Part shown: positions 12,185 through 23,895 of the stretch, piece by piece | Layout of the letters: the number at the start of each line of letters is the position of its first letter | Position numbering within the stretch: position 1 is the first letter of the stretch | DNA from: Vombatus ursinus | Taxonomy: Eukaryota > Chordata > Mammalia > Diprotodontia > Vombatidae | Length of the DNA: 64,000 nt | Reading direction: 5' to 3' | NCBI RefSeq assembly: GCF_900497805.2 | Contig: NW_020954585.1 | Location: 43,695,256 to 43,759,255 of the forward strand | Program-made: the position numbers and the translations under genes | The notes under the pieces: model-generated | The model's database searches: none | Seen by the model: only the letters and a program-made list of their open reading frames with translations | What the model was told of the DNA's origin: nothing

Positions 12185-12655
12185 CAAGGGACAACTTAAA
12201 TGTCATCTTCTCCATGAAAGTTTCCCTGATACCTTTAGCCGGAAATAACAGTCTACTTCTCTGCATTTATTGGTACTCTCCTAAAACACCCTAATGGATG
12301 TATTACAAGCATACTCAGTCCCACCTCCTATAAGGCTGCTATGAACATCACTTTGTATTTACATTGTTAATACATTCTAACCACACCTCATTTACAACAC
12401 CATTGAACATCTGAATAATGAAACTAACCACCCAATATCTCACTTAAAACTGTATTTTTATGGAACATAATGGCAGGCAATTAAGGACAAATACGATATG
12501 ATTATTTGCACATACTTCATCTCTTCTTTAGATTTAAAGCTTCCTGAGGGCTTGAAATTATGTCCTGTTTACCTCTGTCCCCTAGAACACCCAGTACAGT
12601 ATTCCCTACACAGAGCAAGCACTCCATGAATGCTTATTGTACCGAGTCAGTATAT
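12185..12655 (+). repeat. L2 LINE 3' end
   Basis: Order of L2 3' UTR blocks is visible: a CTTCTCCATGAAAGTTTCCC segment, then GCTTCCTGAGGGCTTG, then CCCAGTACAGTATTCCCTAC and a degenerate AATGCTTATTG end. Confidence 0.75.
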
Positions 12656-13194
12656 TACACAAGAAAAGCAGATATATTTACTTCCTTCTTTCATCGTCTT
12701 CCATTCCTTTTTCTTAAAGCACAAGGGGGCTCAGAGAACAAATAATGAAACAAATTTTCCTTCCTCAAGGTAGAATGGTGGGGAGCTATGAGTGCAGAAT
12801 GTTGCAGACACTGTCTGAGGCAATCATTTTGTCCACTGGTTTTGCCTAACTGTTTTTCTTTGTTACAAGGTCAGGTTCAGTGAGGCATGGTGTATGGGGA
12901 AATGACTGTGGCTTCAATTAACCTTAAAAAAATACAATACATCTAGGAAAATGATAAAACACATTGTGATTTTTAAAATATGGTGAAGGATAATGCAGTT
13001 AACACATTGTATTAGCAGCAATGGAAGAGTAGAGTTGAGAAAAAGGAAGTCTTCTTGTGTCGGCTCTTTGGTGGGGCTGGGGGGAGACGGTCCTTAAACC
13101 CTGCTCTACCATCCCGGTTTAAAACAAAAAACATGATTTTCCTGCACCTTAAGCCATATGCCAGCGGGTTACTGGCTACTCTGACTCATTTGAA

Positions 13195-14050
13195 CAATGG
13201 ACCAGACTCTAGTTCAGGCTCTCATTATTGTTCATCAAAGCTGTGGCCTCCTAACTGGTCTCCTTGTCGATCAATTTACTAAGCATTCACTATATGCCAG
13301 GCACTATGCTAAGTGCTGGAGACACAAAAAGAGGCAAAAGATAGTCTTTGCCCTTAAAGAGCTTCCAATCTAATCGGGGAGACAAACAACTTAATCAGGA
13401 GATAACTAACAGAGATAAGGCACTAGACTTACAAGTGAAAGTTGGGAAAGGTTTCTTGTCGAAGGCAGGATTTTAGGTTGGGCCTTCTCCAATCTATCCT
13501 GCCAAATATTCTTAATGCAAAGCTCTGATCATGCCATGGCCTTACTCAAAAGCCTTTAGGGACTCTGCTACTAAATAAGACACAAGGTTAAATTATGAAC
13601 TCCTTAAGGCCTTCCACAGTCTGGGTCCAATGTACATTTCTAGCCTTTTTTTTCACTGTGCTCTCTTTCATGAATACTGTATTTTAGGTAAACAAGACTA
13701 TTTGTGAGTCATTTCCCAAACTCATCCTACTTTCTCCTGCCTCCATGCTTAGAATACATTCCTTCTTACTCTTAAACCTTTGTCTTCCTTCTAGGCAGAG
13801 CTAACGTGACATCTCTTCTAAGCCTTCACCGTCCACTATTCTTAAACTTTCTTGCAGTACTTGGTTTGTATGTTTCCTTTGCCTTTACTAGAATCTAACC
13901 TTGTGACATAATTGTTATTCGTGTGTGTCTTTGTGAGAGTGTGCCTTATATGCTGAGTAATTATAAACTCTTTGAGGTCAATGAGCTGTCATTTTTCATC
14001 TTTTTATCTCTACTACCTACACAGGGCCTTGCACACAGCAGGTTCTAAGG
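13195..14050 (+). repeat. L2 LINE 3' region, split by an opposite L2 insert
   Basis: The left part (13195-13271) ends in CCTAACTGGTCTCCTTG, and the right part (from 13483) resumes with CTCCAATCTATCCTGCC and continues through the L2 3' UTR to GGGCCTTGCACACAGCAGG. The two parts are contiguous in the family. Confidence 0.75.
13272..13482 (-). mobile_element. L2 3'-end fragment nested in another L2
   Basis: The reverse complement of the L2 terminus is clear: CTAAGCATTCACTATATGCC, AGGCACTATGCTAAGTGCTGG, then AAAGAGCTTCCAATCTAATC. It lies opposite to the host L2. Confidence 0.75.
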
Positions 14051-15959
14051 GAGCTAAGTCACCCGGAATGCATAGACTTAGGCTGATGCTTTGTCATCTT
14101 CTAAACTTAATTTCATTTAAGGAAAAAGGTCTCAATGAAGTATACAAAGTAAATAAAGCAGAATCAGAATAATAAACACTGATGACAGCTGTAGATAACA
14201 ATAACAAAACTGGGAAAAATATACAGATGAAAAAGTTCAGAAGGGGACATGGAAACAATCATGCCATTTATTTCTGTGTTATGAAAATTAATATATGCTT
14301 ATATAACACTAATCTGTATAAATAGTAAATAATGGACATATGTGGTTTCATGTTATGATAGTACCTTTGAATTCTTTCCCCTACTCAATTTAAGAATAAG
14401 AATTTTTTTTCTTTAAATAAAAAGTTCTTGGAATAAAAAACTTGGGGTTCCAAAGTGTGCTAAACCTTCACCTTGTATCAAGTAGGTATTTCTCATAAGA
14501 GGATTTCTGAACAGTTTAATAGAAGATAGATTGTAAAGGAAGAGAAAACCCTTGAAATAAATGCACTATAAATTGAATACCTACTTCATGGAATACTATC
14601 TTCCTGTTTCCTCAATCACAAAGAAAAAAAGATCAAAATCATGAGGAAGCTTTCAAGGGCCAGTAACCCTTCTATACATAAGTTCTGGATTTCTGAAAAC
14701 AAGACTTGGTGACTAAGTAAGTCAGGCACAGAGGATGAGTTTGGAATTAACCCCAAACTTAGACATGCTTGCCACATTCCCACACTAGCCATCTTCCTTG
14801 ATCAGTCATTTAACCTCATGATTCCATAAAACTATAATTTAGTAATTTATATCAATGTAGTACAAATTACTCAGGGGTCAAAAGACTTGTTACAGCCTTT
14901 AAATGTGAAGTCTTTAATCTTAGCAGCTTTCTCATACCAATTTTCTTCCTATCCACTTTTGAAGTGCCTTAAGCCAATGCCTAGAGTGTGAGGTACAGCA
15001 CAGGAGGAGGTCTGCGTGGTGTGGGGAGTCTGCCTCGGGAGAACGTACAACATACTGTCACACCCTTCAGGTCTCACACTCGTCATAACTACCCTAAATT
15101 TGAGCAGGTCCAGAAACACTATGGTTACATCAGGGCACAGAACTCTTTCTTAATATTCTCCATTAGTTTCTCTGATAGGTCTGAAGTGACTTGAAAAGCT
15201 CCCTTTTACTTTTTAAGGGCATCTCATATAGTAATGTACTCCATGATTTCTCTGGAACCTAAATGCACATTCACACCATTCTTCACTAAATCAATGAAAC
15301 CCTTCCTACTGATTTTCACTTGAGAGACAGTTTCTCACTCATGTGGCCTCATTTTATGGTCTGTCAGTCTCCCCTTCAATTCCTCTCAATTCTTTCCCTC
15401 TCTTCTCCACCTCCAAAACATAAACATAACTGTATGAAGTTTTGCTCAGTACCCTAAATATATAATGAATGTCTTATCTTAAATCAGGTGTCTCCTATTG
15501 TAATTTAGCTTTCTTTGCATAGTACTTAGGACAGCACCCATGTACCATTAGATAATACTTTGTTAAAGATAATGAAGCTCTTTGATTACTTTATCATGAC
15601 TTAAATAAATTAATATGTTTTTCATATCCCATGGGACTGAGCATTAGGTCAAAGATCTAGATTTTCTCCATTAAAATAATATATTTGTTTTTTATACATA
15701 TTTTATATGTAGCTTTAACAATTTGAGATTGATGCATTTTTGTTTCAAAAGTAAATTAATGGCTCTACTGACAATGAAGCAGGATGAAAAATAAAGGCTT
15801 TATTATAAAATGCACTTCACATATATGCATACATTGGAATAGATAGCTATTATACCTATAAACAGGGAGAAAAATCTCTACTAAAAGAATCTAACCTAAA
15901 TCAACTAAAACAGAAATTTGTTTTTTTGGGTGTCTTTTTTTTTTTTTTTTTTTGGTTTT

Positions 15960-16530
15960 TCCTCAATTCAGTGCAAGTGTAACCATGTCAAGCCACTATC
16001 CAATAAACTCCAATGGCTCCCTATCACTTTCATGATCATATAAAATCTTCTGCTTGGCTTCTAAATCCTTTCATAATCTGGCCCACTCCTACTTTCCCAG
16101 TCCTCTTATACCTGTCCTACCCCCAAATACTGTGCCGGGATTCAATGACACTGGCCTTCCTGTTCCAGGTACAAGACAGTCCATCTCCCTACTCTGGGCA
16201 TTTTGATTGGCTGTCTGTCCCCCATGCCTGGAATTCTCTCCTTTCTCATCTCCCTCTCTTGGTTTCCTTCAGGAACCAGCTAAAATCTCACCTTCTGCAA
16301 AAAGCCTTTCCTGATCCCTCTTAAAGCTAGTGTCTTCTCTCTAAGATCATCTCCATTTTATCTTGCATATATCTTTTTTTGTATATAGTTGCTTGCCAAT
16401 TGTCTCTGCCATTACACCATGAGCTCCCTGAGAGCAGGAAGTGTTTTTCTGTCTTTATTTTTATACACAGAACCCAGTACAGTGCCTGGCACATAGTGGG
16501 CACTTAATAAATGCTTGCTGACTTGGCTTA
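15960..16530 (+). repeat. L2 LINE 3' end, well preserved
   Basis: Contains the CCATGTCAAGCCACTATCC region, CCAATGGCTCCCTATC, the CCCCCATGCCTGGAATTCTC block, GAGCTCCCTGAGAGCAGGAA and the terminal CAGTGCCTGGCACATAGTGG with CTTAATAAATGCTTGCTGAC. A T-rich run precedes it at 15927-15955. Confidence 0.88.
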
Positions 16531-17172
16531 TAGATGATATGACACATATGCAGTGACTGCTGAGATGCAGCATTTAATATATCATAAAATTAGTTATGAA
16601 TGGAATAAATCTTTTAAACCCTTACTGTAATTTCAGTTTGTCCATTTGCCTCATTGCCAATTCTACATTTTAAAGTGAATCTCACTGTGAAACCATAAAC
16701 TACAAGTCCTAGAAAAGATCAGACATTTCCCACTTATCTGCAAAACAATACTAAGGTAGAGGAGAGGTGGTAGTGGAGTGCCCTTAATGGGTCAAAGCTG
16801 AGTGACAAGATTGTAATTTGTGAAGCCTGATTTAGTCTCTAGTTCTCTTTGGAGGTGGCAAGGGAAGGCTGCTTAAAAGTCAATGAGGGCAGTGGCTTAG
16901 GTGACAAAGCAATGCGGCACTGCTGGGGTATACAGAGAATTCTGTCCCCTTCCTTTGGAAGAGAGCCACCAAATCTGCACAGCCAGCTACTGACAATCAA
17001 GTTCAGTCCCTGTGGGCAAATGTTCCTGCATTCCTTTCCTCTTGGGCCTGTACTGGCCAGGGAAAGAGAACAACACAAGTAAGTCTTTCTTTAACCAACC
17101 CCATGTTTTTGACAGAGAAAAAGAAAACTCGTTTTAAGGGGGTGTTTCTAAAGCACAGACCCAGTTTCTTAC

Positions 17173-17331
17173 CTTCGCAAGCAGTCTGTGAGTGTGGTGG
17201 TTCCGGATACATGACTTTCCCCATTTACCACGCTGCCATCACTCCCTGGACTAAGTGGCCAGAATGGAGTTGAAGAACCAGGCAGGTCTAAACTGATGTC
17301 CCAGAATGGGTCTATCGTTGTAGAAACGCCA
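17173..17331 (-). CDS. USP22: USP22 exon, [18 protein letters not shown] segment (residues 316-367)
   Basis: This 159-base exon encodes [18 protein letters not shown], followed by [20 protein letters not shown] and [25 protein letters not shown] is a conserved USP strand; the serine- and proline-rich stretch after it is the USP22-type insertion ahead of the second zinc-binding pair. Asp346 and Ser348 differ from Glu and Asn in human (from memory), in a loop that should tolerate change. The acceptor ends CTTGTAG and the donor is GTAAGA. Confidence 0.97.
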
Positions 17332-17844
17332 CTACAAGGAGAACACGAGAGAAGATGACAGAACACGAGGAAATTTAATACTTTCCTCTAGGACTTACGA
17401 AACCCAATATAGTTATGCTTCACCTCTAGAGGGTGCCCTTATTACACAAAGTATCTAGGACTAGACAGCTGGGCTCAATACTATATTTATGTAGCCCATT
17501 TCCACTAGAGGCTTATTTTAAAATTCGTAAAAAGGAAAGTCAGAGATCTGAGAAATTTATTGCAGGTATTGAACACAGGATATAAATCTTGTACAGTCTA
17601 CTGGTAATGGAATTCAGTGGTTTAGGACCAACTGGGGAGTTGTTCCAAAATGTGGGCTCTGGTTATGGTTGAGGCTGACATAGGCAGACACCTGTTTGTA
17701 TAATTACATGCCTGCACAAGTAACTGGTAAAACAACGACCCTCAGCAAGACATTAAGGTCACCTGGAATAAAGTATTTCTATTGAAGAGAAAACGGAATT
17801 TTCAGCAGGCAACAGGAAATGCTATTTTATGCTAAATACTACAG

Positions 17845-17955
17845 AATCAGAGGCCCAAAGACATTGAGTGACTCACTCAAGGTCACATGGATCATTAATG
17901 GTAGAGTTGGGACTAGAACCCAGGTTTCCTGAATTCTAGTTCAGTGCTCTTCACA
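17845..17955 (-). repeat. MIR-like element
   Basis: CAGAGGCCCAAAGACATTGA, CAAGGTCACATGG and GAACCCAGGTTTCCTGA are the reverse complement of a MIR core. Confidence 0.7.
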
Positions 17956-17959
17956 GACA

Positions 17960-18245
17960 TGATAAAACTAATTAACTTGACATTTATATGGTGTTTCAAA
18001 GTCTTCAAAGCACTTTTCATTTGAACCTCATGATAACCATAGTGAGGTAGGCACTATGGATAATTTATTCACAGTTTACAGATGAAATTAAGGCTGAGAG
18101 AGGTTCAAGTGATTTGTTCATGGTCACATAGTAACTACTAATAGTTACTATTTATATATAGTATTTATATACATAGGCAGGATTTGAACCTGGATCTGTC
18201 TTTCCAATTCCAAGTTTAGTATTCTATCCACTACATATCATTCTG
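17960..18245 (-). repeat. MIR-family element
   Basis: Segments CAAAGCACTTTTCATTTGAA, GTGAGGTAGGCACTATGG, TTTACAGATGAAATTAAGGC and GATTTGAACCTGGATCTG follow the reverse MIR order; an AT-rich expansion interrupts it near 18140-18175. Confidence 0.7.
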
Positions 18246-18719
18246 TTACTCTAAAAACAATACATATGTAAGGTCATCAACAATAGAGAGTTTAATGGAA
18301 CGTTAAAGTACATTAATTTTTCACTAATATTTCCCCTTAAGGTGGGTTTTGAGATCTTTAACTGGAAGTTATGTGATCAAATACCCATGCCACTAAAAAG
18401 TGGTGCATAAGAGATGACAAAACACATGAAAGTTTAATGTTCTACCCTAAGGGACAATGAGGAGAGTCTCCGAGTCTAGACTGGGGCCCAGAGTCTAATG
18501 TTTTGCTTCTTTCATCATGCCTGTGGGCCTCTGTCCCTAAAAGGGACCCACTGACTATGTCTTATCAAGGAGCTTCTGCTGGGCCTGAGGAGGATAGGGC
18601 TATGTTGCTTCCTAGTTATTCTTTGGTCTTAGATTTTAGGATGACTAATGGCCAAAATTAATGGTACCAAGAACCTTGATATTAATAAATTGTCATACTC
18701 GAGATGTCCTGCAACAAAG

Positions 18720-18895
18720 TTAAAACATAAAGTAATATGGCATGGATTTAGTGTCAAGAGAATCTGGGTTCAAATATCATCTTTGTCACTTTCTTTGTGA
18801 CCTTGGGTAAGTCAATGAGCCTTTCTAGGCATCAATTTCCTCGAGTGTAAAATGAGGAGGCTGGACTAGAGGTTCTCTAAGGTAACCTTAGGGTA
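18720..18895 (+). repeat. tRNA-derived SINE
   Basis: TCTGGGTTCAAATATCATC (B-box-like), GTGACCTTGGGTAAGTCAAT and TAAAATGAGGAGGCTGGACT appear in SINE order. Confidence 0.7.
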
Positions 18896-18944
18896 CTTTA
18901 CTTTAATGCTCAATAGAAGAGGTTAGAGCGGTCTTTTCCAGTAA

Positions 18945-19215
18945 TGTTGTTAAGAGGTACTGGAAGGCAGACCTAGGAGCAATATGAAGTTGAATAAAGG
19001 CGGATTTCAGCTTGATGAGGAAAAACCACTTAACAATTAGAGCTGTTCAGAAAAGAAATAAATTGCCCTCTGAAGTCAGTAAGTTTCCCCATCGACGGAA
19101 TCTTCAAGTGAAGACTGGACCAGCCATCACCTGCTGAAGAAAGGCATTCTGTTCTGGTGGAAGGTGGGCTGGAGGGACTCTGAGGACACCTTCCAATTCT
19201 GATTCTGTGAGTCTG
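18945..19215 (+). repeat. CR1/L3 LINE, ORF2 C-terminus and 3' end
   Basis: AACCACTTAACAATTAGAGC, then AAATAAATTGCCCTCTGAAG and GGAATCTTCAAGTGAAGACT, correspond to the CR1-type ORF2 end, and the GATTCTGTGAGTCTGTG repeat is the typical CR1 3' terminus. Confidence 0.75.
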
Positions 19216-20135
19216 TGGCTAATTAAAGTTAATACGCCTGTAATTCACAGCAGTCAAGTAAGCCTGCAGGACAGGCTCTTTTCATAGTATTTTAACTTTC
19301 TCTTCAGGTCATTCTCAGATGGGAACCGAAACTTCACTTGAAATAGATCATCTTCCTTGTGTACAGAGTTCTCATGTTGTCCTTGACTACTGACATCTAT
19401 GAACTTTCCTGTCCTGCTCCTTCAGTTACACACTTCTACCAGGAATACCACCACTGGGAAAAATCTCACAAACCAAAGCAACGTCATCTTTATCAATAGG
19501 AATAGAATGAAGTCCCCACCATTTTTCATATACTCAACACGTATTTTAAGCTCTAAACTTTAAAGAATTATTTATCTTCTAAATTTAGTAGAGTAGAGCT
19601 GAAGTGACGACTGCTTCCTGCTAAGGGAAGAGTACCCTGCTCTGCTTTAAAAGCTGTGCGAAGACATACCCGTGGGAATGCCGGCATTCTATGTATTTAG
19701 TAATGGTGCCACCTCCACATTCACGGTGGGGTGAATGGTGAGTGAAAGGATTCCAGGTCAAATCATAAACTGCTGGAACTCTGTTTCTACTTGTGATCAA
19801 AATCTAACCTGAACACTGAGTATGTTTCAACTGTTCAAGCCCCATGGGGATTGTATCATTACCAAGTAAACAATGAAGACTTACTAATACATAGACCTGT
19901 ATGAGGTATCATGAATTTTTTGCTCTGCATTTTAAAACCTGACAAAATTTCCCTATATATGTATTTTAATGTAACACATTAAACATACTCTTCTAGACAC
20001 ACAGATCAAAGAGTTAAGAAGGAGAAAGTAAACTCAACAGGGGAATCTTGGGTGAAAGAGTGAGGATATGCTGAAATTCTCTCCACATTTGACTCTGCTA
20101 ATTTAAAAATCCTTTAATACCACAGCAAGGTAATT

Positions 20136-20273
20136 TTTTTTTTGGTTAGGTAATGGGGGTTAAGTGACTTGCCCAGGGTCACACAGCTAGTAAATGTTAT
20201 GGGTCTGAGACTGGATTTGAACTCAGGTCCTCCTGACTCCAACGCTCTATCCACTGTACCACCTAGCTGCCCC
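20136..20273 (-). mobile_element. WSINE1-like SINE with 13-base target duplication
   Basis: In reverse orientation the element ends ACCACCTAGCTGCCCC and has a poly(T) start. Identical flanks CAGCAAGGTAATT lie at 20123-20135 and 20274-20286, so both ends are intact. Confidence 0.92.
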
Positions 20274-21384
20274 CAGCAAGGTAATTCTTAAGGACTTGCT
20301 AGATTCCATTCCATTTAAAAAAGATAAAATAATTTTCTTAAAATTAATATAGTATATTTCCCTCATTGTATAAGATATTCTAAGCCTAAGTATCTTATTC
20401 ACAGAATCTAGGTCCTAAAGTCTTCCTATTCTCAGTCTTCCATCACTACAGAGTCTGGCATAAAGCAACCAGAACGACCAAATTCCAGGCCTTCTCGTAT
20501 TTCAAATAAAAATGAATTCTGTGTACTTTACTCTGAAAATCCACCATCTTGTCAACTCCTCTTATGGCTCAGTCCACTAAGTGATGTCTTTTGGTCCTGC
20601 CTACTTTACTTAGGTAGTCATGCTCTAGTATCACAAAAAAATTTGAGGAAAATAGAAAAGTATTGAATCTAGTTTCAGAAAGAACATAGCTAAATGTGGA
20701 AATTACCAAATAAAGCCATAACAACATGAATTCTCTAGTTCCCACGGTGATGCCAAAGACCCTTATTGGTCTATTAGAAGGAAAGACTGATTACTTAGAA
20801 GGTGGGAATGAGATGCTCTCTTGGGGAGGGGAGATGCTGCAGGAGAGGACGAGAAGGCAGGGAATAAGATGAAGCCAGACTATTATCTAATAGAGGACTG
20901 AGGCAATGACCAATCAGCATGTCAGGTTCTAGGCCAGATACCCAAGGGGAAATAGTGGCCAGGCCAGGGAATTTTGGTTTGTAAAGTTCTGAGAGATGAC
21001 TAGGATGGAAATCCCATTTCCCAAAGCAAAGCAGGCAGGCAGACAAAAAGGAGGCGCACTTATCCCCAAATGCTGGATTAATGGGAAAAGGAACAAAGAG
21101 CCAGAGGGAAGGACCAAGTCCCAGGTAAACTGGCTACAGTTCTTCAACTGGATGCTGAAGACCAAGATATGCAGATTTTCAAAGAAGTTATCTTCAACCA
21201 AAAGAACTTGGCTCATGAGACCTCTTAAGTCTGGAGCAGGAGGTGATCTATCTCAAGATGTTTAGAACAAAGCGCAGGGTCCTTCCAGTTAGTTAATTCG
21301 CTTAAGCTCTGACTTTTCTTTGGACTCTCCTTCTTGGTCCATAGGTTCTTCTCTCAAAGCACCCAATCTGAGACAGGCCTCAAT

Positions 21385-21605
21385 TTCTGAGTTACAATCT
21401 GCTCTCAGATACTAGGCAATCACTTAACTGCTCTTTGCTTCAGTTTTCTCATTTGTAAATTAGGGATGATAATGGCAACTACCCCGCGGCCCCCCCTCCC
21501 CCAATTTGTTGTGGGGATCAAATAAGATAATAATTGTAAGACGCTTAGTACAGTGCCTAGCATATAGTAACCACTATATAAATGTTAGCTACTATTATCA
21601 TTATC
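21385..21605 (+). repeat. MIR/MAR1-type SINE
   Basis: AGGCAATCACTTAACTGCTC, CAGTTTTCTCATTTGTAAA and a tail AAATGTTAGCTACTATTATC. A C-rich tract (21483-21501) interrupts the core. Confidence 0.7.
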
Positions 21606-21689
21606 ATCTATATCCACTGAGATCACAGGCAAGCCTCATCATTCAATCTATTCAGCAAGAAGAGAACTTTAACAGATTAAAAACCCAAA

Positions 21690-21790
21690 CTACCAGGTAC
21701 TAAACACCTACAATGTGCAATGCAACTGTGCTAGAAACTTAAAGAGATTCCAAGGGCAACAATACATCTTTTCCCTAACAGTCTAAGAAT
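21690..21790 (-). repeat. L2 3'-end fragment
   Basis: GTACTAAACACCTACAATGTGC followed by a TGTGCTAGAAAC block is the reversed L2 terminus. Confidence 0.5.
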
Positions 21791-21811
21791 CCTCCCCTGT
21801 CTTTACCTGTA

Positions 21812-22078
21812 GCCTCAGCTAGGTGGTGCAGTGTATAGAGGGGTGGACTTGGAGTGAGGAAGACCTGAGTTTAAATCTAGCCTCAGACATCCACTAGCTG
21901 TGCAACCCTGGGCAAACCACTTAAAACTTTCTGTGCCTCAGTTGCCTCATCTGTAAAACCTACCTCCCAGGGTTGGTGTAAGGATCAAATGAGTTAATAT
22001 TTGAAAAGGGCTTTGCAAACCTCCAAAGCACTCTATAAATGCTAGCTGTTACTATTATATTTATTACTGTTATTGCTT
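21812..22078 (+). repeat. MAR1-type SINE, nearly full length
   Basis: AGCTAGGTGGTGCAGTGTAT head, GAGTTTAAATCTAGCC B-box region, CCTCAGTTGCCTCATCTGTA core and an AAATGCTAGCTGTTACTATT tail. Confidence 0.85.
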
Positions 22079-22829
22079 GATCCAGCCCCAGTGTACCTTA
22101 CAAGGAATAGGTATTTGTGTTTGTTTAAGCGAATTCAATCAATTGAGAAACTTTTGGCTAGATAATTGCACCCCTGCGGTGAATTCAGCTCTGGAACCCA
22201 GTCAAATGTAGAACCCCAAAAGCACCAAGGTGTGAACCAGGCAAGTTAGCACCTTCTGGATGTGAAACAGAAAGGGCTTAGAGATGTACAAAAGGGACAG
22301 ACTAATGAGATGAAGGGTTGGAGACTCAGACTTGGGAAATCACTTCTGGAGCTTCAGAACAGAAAGGAACCCACATAGATCTGAGGAAGTAGAGAGAGAC
22401 AGTGCCTGGATTAGTGACTTAAGAACTGTCAGGAACACAAAAACGGAGAGAGGGCCAAGTTCAATTTATGCTTCAGGTATACCCACTCCTGTAAGCTCTA
22501 GAACCAAAGCAGCAGAAGTCAGAGGCAAAAGCACAAACCAAAGCACGTGGCTAGGGCAGGATCAGCTGAACATCTTGAGGAAGAGCTGCCCTGCCACGTA
22601 TGCAGGGCCTGTACTTCAGCCACCCACTGGACCACAGGCTGTGGCCATGGCTTTGGCCATTTGTGCCTCCTCTAGAGCTGGTGAGAAGTTGGCCTGTCCT
22701 GTCCTTGTTCTGAGTGCAGAAGAGACTTCTAGATAAGAGACTCAGGCACCAAGCATCATCTGGAGAAGCGTATCAGGGCAGCCAGGAACCTGAGACCCTA
22801 TTTACTGAAACTTAAGGAGGAAAGCTTCA

Positions 22830-23895
22830 CTGTGAGGGGCACTAAAAGGAAAAGAAGATCTTCTGTGAAGAAGACCAATCCTTCCTCTGTGTATCTTGTG
22901 TCCACACGCAGGAGCACCGCAGGCACTCCGTACGCCCCACAGAAGTGGCTGCAAAGGATTCCAGGGACAAGCTGCAGGAAAATGTGGCACTTCTCTGGAA
23001 AAAAGCGGAAGCAATTCAGAACCTGCTGGCTGAAGACAGAAACAATGTGAAGACTTGGAATGAACAGGGACAAGCTTGGAGAGAGTGTTACAGCTCGATA
23101 CAGAAGATTATACAAGTTCCTAAAGGAGGAGGAGCTATATCTTCAGAGAACAGATGAGGAAGACAGAGAAAACTTGGAAGAGTGAGCCTGCCAGCCTCCA
23201 CCAATACCCTCAGAGCTTACAGGAGGAGATCACAGACACTGAACAAAATTGCCAGCAACTAGACCTCCAGCTTCTGTGGGTGGTTAGAGGATCACTGTTG
23301 TGTCATCACCCAAAGCCTGCTGTCACTTGTGAGGATGACTCGAGACCCCAATCACTGGGATATGGGAAATACTGAATAACTTCAAAGTGGACGTGAGCCT
23401 GGATCCTGAAAGAGCCTGTCCCTATCTCATCATGTCTGAGGATCTGAGGTCAGTCACACAGAGGCTACCAGCAGAATATACCTGCCATATCCCACCGATT
23501 TAAAGCGAGTATCATTTTTGGGTCTCAAGTATTCACCTCTGGAATGTGGGGAAGAGTAGGGAATGGACAGTCAGTGTATAGAAGGAGTTAGTGAGCAGGA
23601 AAGAAAACGTTCTTTTCTTTCCCGGGGACACATCTCTGCTTTCAAGTATTCAAAATGGAGATATTTACACTCAGATAACTACTCCACTCTATCTACGACA
23701 TTATGTCACTTTATCTGTAAGGTAGAGATTTTTCTAGATTATGTTGCTGGAACCATTTTATTTTACGTCTCAGACAAGTTCTTCAGATGTCGTTTCCTTC
23801 ACTCTTCTTTTTCTGAGTCTCTACAACCCCAGTTTTCTCTCTCCCCCCTAAAAGGGGAGGAGAATGCAATTCCAATGATCATTATTAGTTCATGA
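22830..23895 (+). pseudogene. TRIM-family (B-box, coiled coil, SPRY) retropseudogene
   Basis: Read across frames, this stretch gives in order: a B-box remnant (CEEDQSFLCILC, then EHRRHSVRP), a coiled coil with DKLQENVALLWKKAEAIQ and EEELYLQRTDEEDRENLEE, the linker SLQEEITDTEQNCQQL, the PRY start FKVDVSLDPERACPYLIMSE with DLRSVTQ, and the SPRY end FLDYVAGTILFYVSD to FSESLQPQFSLSPLKGEENA. Coiled coil, PRY and SPRY are contiguous, whereas TRIM genes split them over several exons, so a processed copy is likely. Several frameshifts and stops break it, and part of the middle SPRY is missing. A RING domain is not recognisable upstream. It lies in a USP22 intron on the opposite strand. The parent gene is not identified; TRIM7-, TRIM27- or TRIM39-like members are candidates. 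Confidence 0.82.

Larger units (their letters stand above)
12136..17172 (-). other. USP22 intron (5.0 kb)
   Basis: Holds L2 pieces at 12185-12655, 13195-14050 and 15960-16530. Stretches 12660-13190, 14060-15950 and 16535-17170 contain no gene; 15100-15550 has weak L2-like composition only. Confidence 0.75.

Noticed and set aside
19676-19689. Perfect 14-base palindrome GAATGCCGGCATTC
   Set aside because: Short and isolated; expected occasionally by chance in 64 kb.
22332-22736. 134-codon plus-strand open frame upstream of the TRIM remnant
   Set aside because: No recognisable domain, not in frame with the B-box, and I could not confirm RING cysteines; treated as chance.
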